Of a DNA stretch of 64,000 nucleotides, positions 39,985-51,025 are shown in pieces. Every line of letters starts with the position of its first letter. Positions within the stretch are counted from its first letter, which is position 1. The notes under the pieces are model-generated. The model saw only the letters and a list, made by a program, of their open reading frames with translations, had not been told where the DNA came from and did no database searches. The DNA lies in NCBI GenBank assembly GCA_029237695.1, contig CM055273.1:54983968-55047967 (forward strand). The letters run 5' to 3'. Origin of the DNA: Conchocele bisecta. Lineage: Eukaryota; Mollusca; Bivalvia; Lucinida; Thyasiridae. Made by a program: the position numbers and the translations under genes.

Positions 39985-40160
39985 TTATGGTTCTACCAAC
40001 TGTCACTAATTTTATTGCAAAAACGAGTTTTCTATGTGAATTTAACATGGGACAAAAAGGTCGAAAACGAAAAAAAAAAGAATTGACACCGAAACCTGGA
40101 GAGATAGCTTGGAAATGATGTAACTAATAAAACAAAAGTTAGATTTTTAAAATCGGTCTA
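39985..40160. repeat. Family S half, copy S2
   Basis: ATTTTATTGCAAAAACGAG, AATTTAACATGGG and GAGAGATAGCTTGGAAATGA TGTAACTAA match one arm of 41863-42378. Confidence 0.65.
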
Positions 40161-40190
40161 CAAATTGAACAATTACTGTTAAACAATATA

Positions 40191-40277
40191 GTTTTATCCT
40201 CTGTATTAAATATGAGGCGAAATCATATGTAATCATTACATATGATTTCGCCTCATATTTAACACAGGGGATAAACT
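40191..40277. repeat. Near-perfect hairpin
   Basis: GTTTTATCCTCTGTATTAAA TATGAGGCGAAATCATATGT faces ACATATGATTTCGCCTCATA TTTAACACAGGGGATAAAC. Confidence 0.85.
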
Positions 40278-40662
40278 CGGATATGTTAGATTAGATGTCC
40301 AACTGTACTTTAGTCTAACCTCCTTCCTGTTTCTAGTTCACACATATTCTCAGACTGGAAAACGTTGAAATCGGGAACTTGCTTAGGACACGGGAGACTT
40401 CAACGCAACAGTAAAATGTATGTAAACGTATATTATTGCCGACCGGTGGCCGTTCCCACATACAAATGAGATAGTATCCGGTCAATGAGCCGATATTCCA
40501 CTTTCCGGCTGAAATGATTCAATACGCTTGAACATACTTAAACGATATTAATAGATTCGCCGAATGTCGACATAATGCAGATACAACATGGAAATGTACG
40601 GATGCATTTCATGTTTTTGACGGAAGTTCGTCGAATGAGAAATACGAGTACCATAGTAATAT
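40278..40662. other. No feature recognised
   Basis: No supported feature. Confidence 0.4.
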
Positions 40663-40932
40663 CAAGGAGCATGATCACGTGGATACAAGAACAACTTACA
40701 ATTAATGAAACTTCCAGATGCGTCTCCAATTCAAAGAATGTATTGTGTTATATTGTCCTTATTATGTAACGAATTTTTAATGAAATATGGCGCATCAAAC
40801 GCGTCTTGTTAAGCTGTATTTGGTGGTCTCGAATTCCGTGTCAGTATCAATACTGACACGGAAATAGATTCTTTGCAAGAACGACATAAGTATGTGCCGA
40901 AGTCCCGAGACCACCAAATGCAGGTCATGTGA
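40663..40932. mobile_element. Family K partial, copy K2
   Basis: CAAGGAGCATGATCACGTGG at the left and the central CAGTATCAATACTG / GACACGGAAATAGATTC. The outer right arm is missing after ACCACCAAATGCAGGTCATG. Confidence 0.7.
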
Positions 40933-41234
40933 ACAATAACATATTTATAGTTCAGCCAAATGTTACTGTGCATCAAACATACGAGTATTGCTTTTCCATT
41001 TCCTGTCAAATAATTAATGATTACATCTGGTAATATGTAACTTATTGGGGTTAGATCTTGCAATATGTGAAATAAGTGTAGCTCGATACTGGCCAGCGAT
41101 TGGCTTAGAAATTAGGGCGAACTATAAATCCGCCAATCGTTTTTGCCTTGCAACTGTGGTCGTCCAGTAATATATCGCACTAAATTGTATATCACAAATT
41201 TATTTGGTCCAGTCATGATCTCACATGCATTCAC
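40933..41234. other. No feature recognised
   Basis: No supported feature. Confidence 0.4.
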
Positions 41235-41237
41235 CAG

Positions 41238-41461
41238 GGGGCCGTTTCACTAAACTTCGTAAGTGCAAAATTATGATAGTCTGTAAATATCACATTAGCA
41301 AAGTTTTCTTGTAAACAAGTATTGGATTTACATTTATTGAGCATAGGCTGCATATGCAGCCTATGCTCAATAAATGTATATCCAACATTTGAAATCTCCA
41401 GAAGATTCTAAATTTGAGCTTACGAACATTTTAGTCGTGCGAAGTTTAGTGAAACGGGCCC
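41238..41461. mobile_element. Family A MITE, copy A9
   Basis: CAG|GGGGCCGTTTCACTAAACTT with the ACGACTAAAATGTT block deleted; intact core palindrome; right end AGTTTAGTGAAACGGGCCC. The right-hand CAG is absent, so the flank has changed since insertion. Confidence 0.85.
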
Positions 41462-41729
41462 AAAAGTATAACCCAAGAAGGAATGAACTCTGCAAGCAGG
41501 CTGTCAAGATAACCCGATAACTGATACTCGGTATAATTGAGGACACAGAAACAAATTGTTGCGGAATGAAATTTAGTGTAATAAAATAAAAATCCAATTT
41601 TACTTGACAATGATGAATGGGTAATTCACTGTTCAACACAGAGCTTGGACGGCACGAACAACACTACGTGTACGTGTATAAGCGTATACACCAATGAAAC
41701 CCATACAATTAAAGATACGATACACAGAC

Positions 41730-41836
41730 TGCATGCGTGTCCGGTTCTACTGTGCATTAGATATACGGTGCAACCCATCCAAATATAGCTGATGTCGCTA
41801 AGATGTCTGGGCCAGAGAGATTCCACTATACGTGTA
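41730..41836. repeat. Family C remnant, copy C6
   Basis: GTGTCCGGTTCTACTGTGCA and CCAGAGAGATTCCACTATA are decayed right ends. Confidence 0.4.
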
Positions 41837-41862
41837 CTGTCTAAGCAAGCAGTTACTGTCTG

Positions 41863-42378
41863 TTCCACGTTTTGCTGCCGACGAACATTTGGCCATTCAA
41901 CACATTAAATCTAAAAAACATTTAAAAGTAAGTACGTTGTCAGCAATAACAAAAAAGTCGCCCTCCCCAAATAGATTTGTTTCACGAAATTCCATCAAAT
42001 ATTGATTTTATTGCGAAAAAACGATTTTCCTATGGGAATTTAACATGGGGAGTCAATTTCCAAACATTTTCGTTTTTTAACTCAGAAACCTGGCGAGATA
42101 GCTTGAAAATGATGTAACTAAGAAACAAGTTGTATTTTCATAATCGGTCCACAAATAAAAAAAATATTTTTAAAAAATATATTTTTAGCCCCCCATGTTA
42201 AATTCCCATAGGAAAATCTTTTTTTCGCAATAAAATCAATATTTGATGGAATTTCATCAAATAATTTTTTTTGGGGAGGGTGACTTTTTTCTTATTGGTA
42301 AAAAAGTACTTACTTTTAAATATATTTTAGATTTAATGTGTTTAACAGCCAAAAGTTCGTCAGCAGCAAAACGTGGAA
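41863..42378. mobile_element. Family S long inverted repeat, 516 bp, copy S1
   Basis: TTCCACGTTTTGCTGCCGAC at the left faces GTCAGCAGCAAAACGTGGAA. Inner blocks AGTAAGTAC / GTACTTACT, ATTTGATGGAATTTC and CCATGTTAAATTCCCATAGG pair in turn. Arms are about 230 bp with mismatches. Confidence 0.85.
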
Positions 42379-43200
42379 TGACCAGCCGCATCCGAGCGCA
42401 AAAAAATCATACAGAACAGCACTTTCATCAATATATACATGTGGGGCTATCAACTGTATGTGCATATAAACGTGGAACATAACTGCCGCCGAAGATGTGT
42501 GGTTCATCTCATACGCCAAAGCATCTAGCCGATTAGACAGGTCAGAGCCTCTGGAGGCTGAAACCTCAAACTTGCAGCCGCAGCCGCGTGCAGACATATA
42601 GACCAATCTAGAGTAGACACCACCAATCTAACCACAGACTGATCAACTGAAGTGGCTAGTGGAAGAAGGGGGCTAACTACAAAAGGAGTTAGCCCCCTTC
42701 ACTGACGACTTCAACGCCAACGTTGAAACCGAATCCGCGTGCAGAAAAGGGCAGAACAACACTACACCAGGCACCACCAGGGAAACCACGGAAAAGTCAA
42801 CTGAAGTGGTTAGTGGAAGAAGGGGGCGAACTCCAAATGGAGTTCGCCACCTTCTTTCACTGACCCTTCATACCAAACTTTCTCTAAACCAGATACTAAG
42901 GACTACACAGAATGATCGATTGAAGGGTTTAACGGAAGGATGATAACTCCATAGGCAGTTGGCCCCCTTTATCCACTGTTCCCTTCCAGCAACAAATGTG
43001 CAGCGGCAACCACGTACAGAAATGTAGGTCCAATGTAGACAAGACACGAAGGATCGACTGAAGGGTTCAGTGGAAGATGGGGTTAACTCCCCTTCTTCTA
43101 CTGACGACTTCAACCACAAGTGACCGGCCGTATCCGAGCGCAAAAAGATCATGCAGAACAGCTCTTTCATCAATATATACATGTGGTGCTATCAACTGCA
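42379..43200. repeat. Complex tandem array with hairpin in each unit
   Basis: Four units about 125-145 bp apart, each with a hairpin such as GTGGAAGAAGGGGGCTAACT / AGTTAGCCCCCTTC near 42659, 42810, 42930 and 43070. They are linked by CGTGCAGA-like and CAACTGAAGTGG blocks. The array is bracketed by direct copies of TCCGAGCGCAAAAAAATCAT ACAGAACAGC (about 42390 and 43132). Confidence 0.75.
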
Positions 43201-43206
43201 TGTGCA

Positions 43207-43300
43207 TCTCGATGCGGAAATGTAACACCGTAAATGCTCCCTATCGGCAGTAGCGTCTTATATACATACGGTAGTATTTACATTACATTTCCGCATCTAT
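43207..43300. repeat. Hairpin
   Basis: GATGCGGAAATGTAACACCG TAAATGC faces GTATTTACATTACATTTCCG CATC. Confidence 0.7.
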
Positions 43301-43385
43301 GCGCCGACATGACCGATTTCTAGACCGGGGTCCCACATGGACAATGTTTGTTCCTGGTTAATATCAGTATTGGGGAATTATTTAT

Positions 43386-43592
43386 TACAGTGGAACCTCT
43401 CTAAACCGGACACACCTGTGTCCGGTTTAGATATGTTCCACTGTAAATCAGGCATATAACAATTATGGGACATACTTATGTCCGTTGCAATCATGAACAT
43501 GGGATTATTATCTGAGATGCAATACCAAGAAACCTCTCACAATGAGATCACATATATTTGCTTGGTGTCGGGTTTAGAGAGGTCCCACTGTA
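43386..43592. mobile_element. Family C element, copy C7
   Basis: TACAGTGGAACCTCTCTAAA CCGGACACACC hairpin at the left (43386-43446) and a further right end GTTTAGAGAGGTCCCACTGTA. Confidence 0.8.
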
Positions 43593-44290
43593 AATATGGC
43601 GGTGATTGGAGAAATGAGTCCTATAACATTGTGCATGATCTACCACCTGTCTAGTTGCACGTTTTAAAGGCAATAGGTTGCACTATATCGCTACACCGCA
43701 GTCAACGGTAAAAAAATACGGAATAACGCGCACAAAATATAGCAATAATCTGCTTCAAACGCAAATTTGGAAATATTACTCCATCATAACGCTTATGTAA
43801 TACAATATGTAATGCAATGTAATATAATTATGTACTCAGAACTACCACCTGCCCTGCTAGCTCACTTCTGAATGCGATATGTATACTATTTTGGAAGCAT
43901 GGCATATGTTGTACATGTATTAATACGGAACTGAATGGTCATCCGTTTAGACCCTGCGCAGGCCACGCATGCGCAATCCAAATACATTCATTTTCTTCTG
44001 AAGCATGATGGGTGTTTTAAAATGAGTTGATTTCGGACTGTGCATGTCCATATGCGCAAGGGTTTTGGGTCTAAGCTGGTCGTACATGTATTTGTATTTC
44101 ATCAGTGACAAATGTGTATGTTCCTATGCTGGGGATATATGCGACCAGCATAGCCCCAGATCAGACTATGCTTTCACATTTCAAAAAAGTAGTGCAATTC
44201 TAAATCAGCCATGGCAGTGAGCGGAAAGACAGGAACCTATATGTGTTGCATATGTATTAAGGTCCTTATTCGCAGCCAGCCGCCTATATA
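43593..44290. other. No gene; family B traces
   Basis: ATGGCGGTGATTGGAGAAAT GAG at 43596 and GACCAGCATAGCCCCAGATC AGACT at about 44141 are family B fragments. Confidence 0.4.
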
Positions 44291-44293
44291 ACG

Positions 44294-44464
44294 ATGCCTG
44301 GTTCTTCATGGAGTGATATTATTAGACAGTGTCACGTTTGGTGTATATTTCGCCTATATTTGCCAGGATTGGACGTAATTCTGACAGTTTTACTCATGCG
44401 GTGCATTAAGAGAATCCGCGAAAGAAATGGTATAGATACAGTGCAACGCTACAGGCGTGTATGT
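44294..44464 (+). CDS. Doubtful ORF cut by a family D element
   Basis: ATG about 10 bases after CCTATATAACG opens MPGSSWSDIIRQCHVWCIFR LYLPG then LDVILTVLLMRCIKRIRERN. The frame then enters family D (from 44465), which supplies about half of its 115 codons. The hydrophobic-basic pattern is suggestive only. Confidence 0.12.
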
Positions 44465-44704
44465 TTAACCCTTTTAACACCACATACCTCTATAGAGACA
44501 CTGTTTGCAAACAGTGCAGATCCAGATGAGCCGGCTCGTAACGAGCCGTCTCATCAGGATCTCCACTGTTTGTTAATAATTTTAAACGTCATACAGATTA
44601 CCCTTTTAGAAGAATGGGATAATTTGAATGAACAAAATTAATGAAATAGCGTGAAACATTGGCATGGAACATCCTATTAAGTTACTTGGAGTTGAAAGGG
44701 TTAA
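44465..44704. mobile_element. Family D MITE, copy D5
   Basis: TTTAACCCTTTTAACACCAC, core GCAGATCCAGATGAGCCGGC TCGTAACGAGCCGTCTCATC, right end TTGAAAGGGTTAAA. Confidence 0.8.
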
Positions 44705-45028
44705 AAACAAATCCATTTGTCCATAGATGTAAATGCATTTGCAAGTTTTGTATGTAAAATACACTAGTGCTAGCTTGTAGGGTGGCGTCCGTATTGCTAT
44801 GTTATGCCAACCACCCATTATGGGGTATTCGGTTTGTAAATTCATCCCCATCTAAAAGAAAAAACCATTTGAGTGATATTACAATTCCAACATCACGCCT
44901 TTTGTTTGGAAATATACTTATTAAGGGTGACGTCACCGTCATATTTTTTTTAGAACTGGTTGATGTATGAAATGTAGATTTAAGTCAGTGATACATGTTG
45001 CGCATGCGTAGATTGATATAATGTCAAC

Positions 45029-45244
45029 TACAGTGGAAACTCTCTAAACCGAACACCATGAAAACATATCTTATCTTATATATGTGGTCTTGGTCATTTA
45101 TCTCGGATGTTAATGTATGTTCGTGATCGCATAGCACACAACTGTGGCTCAGATTGATTAAATTCCTGATTTACAGTGAAACCTCTCTACGCCGGACACC
45201 CTGGAGAGGTCCCATGGTGTCCGGTTTAGAGAGGTTTCACTGTA
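45029..45244. mobile_element. Family C element, copy C8 (two-part)
   Basis: TACAGTGGAAACTCTCTAAA CCGAACACC at the left, then at 45171 a compact hairpin TACAGTGAAACCTCTCTACG CCGGACACC / GGTGTCCGGTTTAGAGAGGT TTCACTGTA. Almost the same layout as 51532-51752. Confidence 0.8.
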
Positions 45245-45257
45245 CCACGGAGGGGAT

Positions 45258-45335
45258 TCAAGCCGAATGCAGGTGCGTGTTTTGGATATGTGTGCCGCAA
45301 ACACAGGCCATTTTCGCATCGACGTGGGGGACAGG
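45258..45335 (-). CDS. Candidate terminal exon next to a family C element
   Basis: The minus strand has an excellent acceptor (CGTTTCCTCATCTTTGCAG), then a GC-rich stretch. One frame reads PVPHVDAKMACVCGTHIQNT HLHSA-stop; the other two are also open up to the family C junction at 45244, so the frame is not determined. It may be an exon truncated by the insertion. Confidence 0.22.
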   Translation of the reverse strand, partial: PVPHVDAKMACVCGTHIQNTHLHSA

Positions 45336-45344
45336 CTGCAAAGA

Positions 45345-46384
45345 TGAGGAAACGATCAGCAGTCACGTATTGCACATCATGTTATGCCTTCCGTAAGCAT
45401 TGCTTCATCAAAATCGTTGAAATAATAAAATAATAAAAACTTTATACGAAAAATAATACAAGAGTCGAGGCGTAATTGACCTGCTTTGGGTGTTCACATA
45501 TCCAATTCAGGCGCATACATCCAGATAAACCCCCGTCCGTGAACTACGACGTTGACAAACACAATAGACCCGCGACCTTATAGCAGCCCTCGGCAATGGA
45601 ACATGACAGAGGGAAATTTATTAATTATTCATTGTTGCACCGCTCAACATTGCAATTCGCATGAATATCCCTGAAATATGTGACGCGCAACGGCACGGAT
45701 TGGCTAGCTACAATAATTCGCCTCCAATATGTTATCGTTATCTACGGCTACAATTTAACCCATTAAAAAAATGTGAGCAACCGCAGTGCATACCCAAACC
45801 TGTTTAATGTAGTTTAAAATTTATAAACTGTATATTTTATACCTTTAGACAAATACTATTTGATATAGAACTGGTAAATTGTCAAAAATATTACAACAGG
45901 TAAATCATTTTCCCATGGAAGCCATATTTTCTCTTGTTGTTGTTCAACATTCAACATAACGAAATGAAGCTTTCAAATTTACAAGACACACATGTAAATG
46001 TCAGATAAACACTTTGACACGGTAACATTTCTGCATGTGTATGCTCTTTATTAATACTTTATTGATACAGCTATGACAGTTTTATATCGCTGACATAGCA
46101 AACACGCCGGATAACCGATTGCAAAAGTCACTCTTCCATGTGTTACATTAAAGAGATGGGGTTACATTGCTACCCTTGTATGGAGCGTGGTAGTAATTTT
46201 GTTTCTACGGATTAGCGTACATTGGTGTTTCTACTTTATCTGTTATTGTGGACACTGTTAAATATACTTACGTTTTAGTGTATTACTATGTATTATTCCA
46301 TATGACCTATCATCACGTAAATATATTTCGACCAAATCCCATGACTTTTAAACAAACAATATTATTTGAGCTGTAACATATTGC
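45345..46384. other. 1 kb with no feature recognised
   Basis: No repeat family or supported exon. Confidence 0.4.
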
Positions 46385-46632
46385 TTAACCCTTTGAACCC
46401 GACAACCAGCTATAACTGTGTTTGCAAACAGTGCAGATCCAAATGAGACGGCTCGTAGCGAGCCGTCTCATTAGGATCTGCACTTTTTGCAAGTATGTTT
46501 TTTTAAATATATTTTCATATTTTCACATCCCAATTTTATAAAAAAAAAACAACAACATTTTGTGACGGTTGGATTGGTTGCAAAATTAACGTATCAACAT
46601 TCATTCCAGTGTGTTAGGGTTGAACTGGTTAA
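46385..46632. mobile_element. Family D MITE, copy D6
   Basis: TTAACCCTTTGAACCCGACA, core GCAGATCCAAATGAGACGGC TCGTAGCGAGCCGTCTCATT, right end TTAGGGTTGAACTGGTTAA. Contains an A10 run. Confidence 0.8.
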
Positions 46633-46907
46633 TACACATTGTTTAAAATCAACTAACGATACTCAAACATACCGGGGTGGTCTCTATATCCGGTTCAGAT
46701 AGCTTATAGTGTAGTAGCAATCGATTACAATGAATAGGTCCGAGTTTGTAATTTTCCAAACTTAGGTTTTCGAGCTGCCCCCCAAAATAGACAATACATA
46801 TAATATCTTACATGAGTAATGAAGTGACGTCTCGTGAGCTCATATTGGTCAGTGTCGGCAAAATAGTTCCTTCTAAATCACAAATAATTTGTTTATTTTA
46901 TTTATAA

Positions 46908-47036
46908 AAAGGTTATTTAATTTGTATGTGAATATATAACACTCGTTCCGCAGCCCAACGATATCGCGCTATTAAAGTCGCGCGATATCGCACGCTGCTG
47001 AACTCGTGCATATATCCACATACAAATCAAATAACA
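46908..47036. mobile_element. Family N palindrome, copy N2
   Basis: GGTTATTTAATTTGTATGTG and CACTCGTTCCGCAGCCCAAC GATATCGCGC facing GCGCGATATCGCACGCTGCT and CATACAAATCAAATAAC; more mismatches than N1. Confidence 0.75.
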
Positions 47037-47206
47037 TATAAGTATTGCATAAGTACACCATAATTATAGTGTTGCCATAACATGTTTTCTATAGCTGTCT
47101 ATTTTACATAGGGCACTTATTTTAATATAAATCGACAACAAATGTTGTGAAAAAAACGTTTACTCTTCATATAAAATGAGCTACGATCTGACAAAACTCG
47201 ACTTAC

Positions 47207-47306
47207 AGTACCCCACGTGTAAATGCACACACGAACGAACACGACAGGTTGGAACCAACCTGTCGTGTTCGTTCGTGTGTGCACTTACACGCTGACCCCA
47301 CTGTAA
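47207..47306. mobile_element. Family M hairpin, copy M3
   Basis: GTAAATGCACACACGAACGA ACACGACAGGTTGG directly followed by its inverse CCAACCTGTCGTGTTCGTTC GTGTGTGCACTTACACGCTG ACCCCACTGTAA (in pieces). Only two bases at the centre. Confidence 0.85.
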
Positions 47307-47335
47307 TGCATGTATAAAAGAAAATGTAAATATTT

Positions 47336-47440
47336 TTCTACATTTTTTCTCATTTCGCATCAAAAGTGTATGGTGTTACCACTCAGTTGAACCGTCTCGG
47401 CGAGACGGTTCAACTGAGTGGTAACAACATACACTTTGGG
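47336..47440. mobile_element. Family F palindrome, copy F2
   Basis: AAAAGTGTATGGTGTTACCA CTCAGTTGAACCGTCTCG faces CGAGACGGTTCAACTGAGTG GTAACAACATACACTTT. Confidence 0.8.
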
Positions 47441-47448
47441 TGGGTAGC

Positions 47449-47507
47449 GAACCAACCTGTCGTGTTCGTTCGTGTGTGCACTTACACGCTGACCCCATTG
47501 TATAACA
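47449..47507. mobile_element. Family M right half, copy M4
   Basis: GAACCAACCTGTCGTGTTCG TTCGTGTGTGCACTTACACG then CTGACCCCATTGTA, with no left arm. Confidence 0.75.
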
Positions 47508-47569
47508 TTGCTGATCAGTGTAGATCATGATCCGCTCACCATTTCGCAATGATAATATGAGACGAGCCA

Positions 47570-47885
47570 TGTGATATTTTACCTCAGAAGATGTGTGAAT
47601 TTTATTTAACAATGTTTACAGAAACTGTGAATGACGTCGATAGTGGACGAAATTTTCAAAGCAAATGTGAAATTATATTCCACGTTTGCTTTGAACATTC
47701 CGTCAACTTTCGACGATATTTACGGAAAATATCGTAAATGTTGTAAATAGATTTCATGAGATATCGCAAATCTTGTTATGTGCAGAATCGCAGAGCTTGT
47801 CACATATGTCAAGCTAATATGAGACACGCCATGCGATTTTGTACCTTTACGCAGATGTCCGAAGGTACAAAATCACATGACGTTT
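47570..47885. mobile_element. Family H elements, copy H4 plus a fused end
   Basis: GAGACGAGCCATGTGATATT begins one element, with GATATTTACGGAAAATATCG as interior. From 47830 GAGACACGCCATGCGATTTT GTACC faces GGTACAAAATCACATGACGT TTCTC in a compact copy. Confidence 0.65.
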
Positions 47886-48322
47886 CTCAAAATGTCAAAC
47901 TAATATGTTGAGCTCGCTGTATATTTCACTGAGTTTCACGCGCCACCCCCGCCCGCGTGCTAGAAATATATTGACAGCTGCATACTTATATAATCAATTT
48001 CGCGCAGATATATGATGTATGTTGTATGGTGATTAATAAAGGACAAAAACACTATTCCACCTTTTTTTTAAATTTACAACATGCTTTGACAGCACTTCAA
48101 AATCATTTCCATCGTGGTTATAACATACATCAGCTGTGCAATATATCATGAAAAATATTTACAAAACCTACGATATTTTCCCCTAAATGACACCGAAAGC
48201 TGAGAAAATGTTCAGAGCAAATGCGAAATAGAAACCCACTCCATTCAGAAAGTTTTAAAAGCAAACACCAGGATATGTTACTGGCTCGCGAGCTAGATTG
48301 GCCAAACATGCCATAATCTCAT
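47886..48322. other. No gene; family U trace
   Basis: TTGACAGCACTTCAAAATCA TTTCC (about 48088) matches the core of U2. Confidence 0.4.
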
Positions 48323-48602
48323 TTTATCCCGTCAAGTGCGTATGTGCCGTGAAACATGGTGCCGTGAAACATTTTTGATATACGACCTAATATGTGCGGT
48401 GACTGGGGTTATTGTTTTGCATTTTAAAGCCATTTGTAGGTGTTGACGGGATAAATAGAATATTAGGTTAGTGCCGTGAATGGGAAAAATATCTGGCGCG
48501 GCACCGAAACGGGATGTGCTCGGCAGAGCCTCGCCCATCCCGTTTCCTGAGCCTTGCCAGATATTGTTTCCCATTCACGGCACTAACCTACTATTCTCTA
48601 TA
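48323..48602. mobile_element. Family E element, copy E8
   Basis: TTTATCCCGTCAAGTGCGTA TGTGCCGTG to CACTAACCTACTATTCTCTA; the hairpin is well kept. Confidence 0.85.
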
Positions 48603-48811
48603 TAATACTAACAAATTTTGCCATAATATCCATATCTCCGGATACCGGAACTAACTATGGCTTCAATTACTTTTATTGAAATCCATTAGTTCTTTTGTTC
48701 CTTTTTTATCGCCAATTAACATGTGATACCGGATTTAAGACACCATTGATTATCGTAACTGATATCATCGCCGAAAACATATCCTTCAACGTTACTGGAA
48801 GTCCGAAGATA

Positions 48812-48990
48812 TAGAGAGTATTGTAGGTTAGTGCCGTGAATGGGAACAAATATCTGACAAGGCTTAGGAAACGAGATGGGCGAGGCTCTGCCGAGCACAT
48901 CCCGTTTCCTTGCCGCGCCAGATATGTTTTCCCATTCACGGTACGAACCTACTTTTCTATTTGTCCCTTCAACACCTACAAATAGCTTTA
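48812..48990. mobile_element. Family E element, copy E9 (partial)
   Basis: ATAGAGAGTATTGTAGGTTA GTGCC, hairpin, then TTTGTCCCTTCAACACCTAC AAATAGC; the remaining body is missing. Confidence 0.75.
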
Positions 48991-49025
48991 AAATACGCCA
49001 GTAGTAAAGGAGTGCATTAGAAATA

Positions 49026-49187
49026 GGTTAACCGCATTGTAATTTTGAAATTTGCGTCGTATATCAAAAAATGATAGTTTGGAAAACATGTTTAATGGCG
49101 ACGCTAGCGCGTCGCCATTAAACGAATTTTCCAAACTATCATTTTCTGATATACGACGCAAATTTGAAAATTGCAATACAGTTAACC
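49026..49187. repeat. 160-bp palindrome
   Basis: GGTTAACCGCATTGTAATTT to TTTAATGGCGACGCTAGC faces GCGTCGCCATTAAACG to AAAATTGCAATACAGTTAAC C. Arms about 78 bp, few mismatches; single copy. Confidence 0.85.
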
Positions 49188-49407
49188 TTATAATTACAAT
49201 ACAGTTAAGCCTATTGTGATTTCAAACCTATAGGTCACCGATGTACCGATGCTAAGCTATAGACTACACAAGTATTGAGTTCATACAGAGGTGTTTAGTT
49301 TTCCCGACGTTTAATTTGACGTCCCACTGCCTTCAGTGGGAAATCGATGGCAATGAAATATTGTTAATTGTCAAACCCACGTAATCATCTGACGGAAAAG
49401 ATATCTG

Positions 49408-49653
49408 AGACACGCCATGCGATTTTATACCTTCGGACGTCTGCGTAATTTCATTAGATACGTTTACATAATTTAAAATATTTTCCGTAATTGACGTCTA
49501 AAGTGGACGAGTACCTGCATAATCATAGTACGCATGCATTCTGATTTTGTTATCTTTTGACTTTATTCATGAACAATATTGTAAATTTTGTAAACGTATT
49601 TAATGAAATTACGCAAATGTCCGAAAGTACAAAATCATATGGCGTGTCTCGTA
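49408..49653. mobile_element. Family H element, copy H5
   Basis: GAGACACGCCATGCGATTTT ATACC at the left, AAAATCATATGGCGTGTCTC at the right. Confidence 0.8.
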
Positions 49654-49654
49654 T

Positions 49655-50046
49655 TTGGCTGTGACTGGAGAAATTGTGCGGATACGATTTGTGCTCAATG
49701 TAGTTCCCGATCGAATAGCACACTCCTGTAGCCTGTTGTATCTATATTCCTTGTTAGGAGCATTTTCGACCAGCGTAGGCCTCAGATCAGACTGCGCTTA
49801 CGCGCAGACTGATCTGAGGCTACGCTGATCGCGTCGGTGTTTCATTGATGGAACGGCCAACAGTGGAGATCATGATCAGACTGTGCGGATGCACATGCTG
49901 GTCTGGATCTACACTGGTCGCAAAGCCCTTAAGCCACATTTCTCCAGTCGTGAACAGTGCAGATCCTGATCGGACTGTGCGGATGCACAGACTGGTCTGG
50001 ATCTACTCTGGTCGCAAAGCCCTTAAACCACATTTAACCAGCCACA
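49655..50046. mobile_element. Family B compound, copy B13
   Basis: TGGCTGTGACTGGAGAAATT at the left, CCAGCCACACC at the right. It has three separate core hairpins (about 49780, 49870 and 49955), each a GATC(A/T)GACTG.GCGGA / CTGATCTGG version. The last two units are near-direct repeats of about 90 bp. Confidence 0.75.
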
Positions 50047-50237
50047 CCACATATTGTAAACGATGGAATTTCAATGCATATAATGCTTTAGTTTAAACAA
50101 TATTTATTTCAAATAATATACATATATATATATATGCATCAAAATACATATAAAGTAACTGTGAATAAGGATTAGAAAACAAGCTCACAGAGCTTATGTG
50201 AATTCTTCTCCTTCAGTAAAATATGAATAAATGGGAA

Positions 50238-50296
50238 TGTGGCAAGAATGCATATAATGTATACATATGTATACATTATATGCATTCTTGCCACAT
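50238..50296. repeat. Perfect palindrome
   Basis: TGTGGCAAGAATGCATATAA TGTATACAT followed by its exact inverse ATGTATACATTATATGCATT CTTGCCACA. Confidence 0.85.
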
Positions 50297-50298
50297 AT

Positions 50299-50811
50299 AA
50301 TGCTTTGGATTCGAGCTAATAATCACAGAGTTCAATGTGCAATATACGTATTTGTTAACTGTATTTTAGACATATTTCAATATACCCCGCACCGTATCAC
50401 TATTATACTTATATCCATTCAATAGTTGGAATACAAAGTAATTTCACTTACCTTTTAGTTCCCTGTTTTCTAAATAGCACGGATATTTCTGTTTGTTTTG
50501 TTTCCGGGCTCTAGTTGTTACGTAGTTTGTAATGTCCCACTAGAAGAATAAACTTTTCTTTTCCTGTTTGCAACCGCGAGATGTTCTATGATCCGCAATC
50601 AAAAGTTCCTGGTGTCTTTAAGTAGTATGGAATCACGTGACTCGTCTCGGATGCTACTCCCACACGATTATTGACGAATATTCATAAGATTTCGCGAATA
50701 TTCATGAGCTACTGATTTCTACGCATGCGCCTATGCTAGCTGCGTCAATAGGTTAGCATGCGTAGCGCAGGGGACATGGTATTGTGGAAAGCGTTGGTCA
50801 GTTCGTATATG
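50299..50811. other. No gene; small inverted repeat
   Basis: CTACGCATGC (50731) faces GCATGCGTAG (50756); CGAATATTCATA/GAG occurs twice near 50676-50710. Confidence 0.35.
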
Positions 50812-51025
50812 TTAACCCTTAGCCTGCTGAATGAAATGTTGTCGTCTGCTGTTTATGTTTTATTTTCGATTTTGCTCATCAAAAACATGGTTTGACAGCA
50901 CTTCAGAATCATTTCCATTGGAAATGATTCTAAAGTGATGTCAAACCATGTTTTTATTGAGAAACAGGGCAACAAATAAAGCAACAGCAGACGACAGTTT
51001 TCGCGATCAGCAGGCTAAAGGTTAA
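50812..51025. mobile_element. Family U element, copy U2
   Basis: TTAACCCTTAGCCTGCTGAA / CAGCAGGCTAAAGGTTAA ends; GTCGTCTGCTG / CAGCAGACGAC subterminal; core TTCAGAATCATTTCC / GGAAATGATTCTAAAG. Confidence 0.85.

Noticed and set aside
44294..44641. 115-codon membrane-protein ORF
   Set aside because: Half of it is a family D MITE; only the unique 5' part was listed, at very low confidence.
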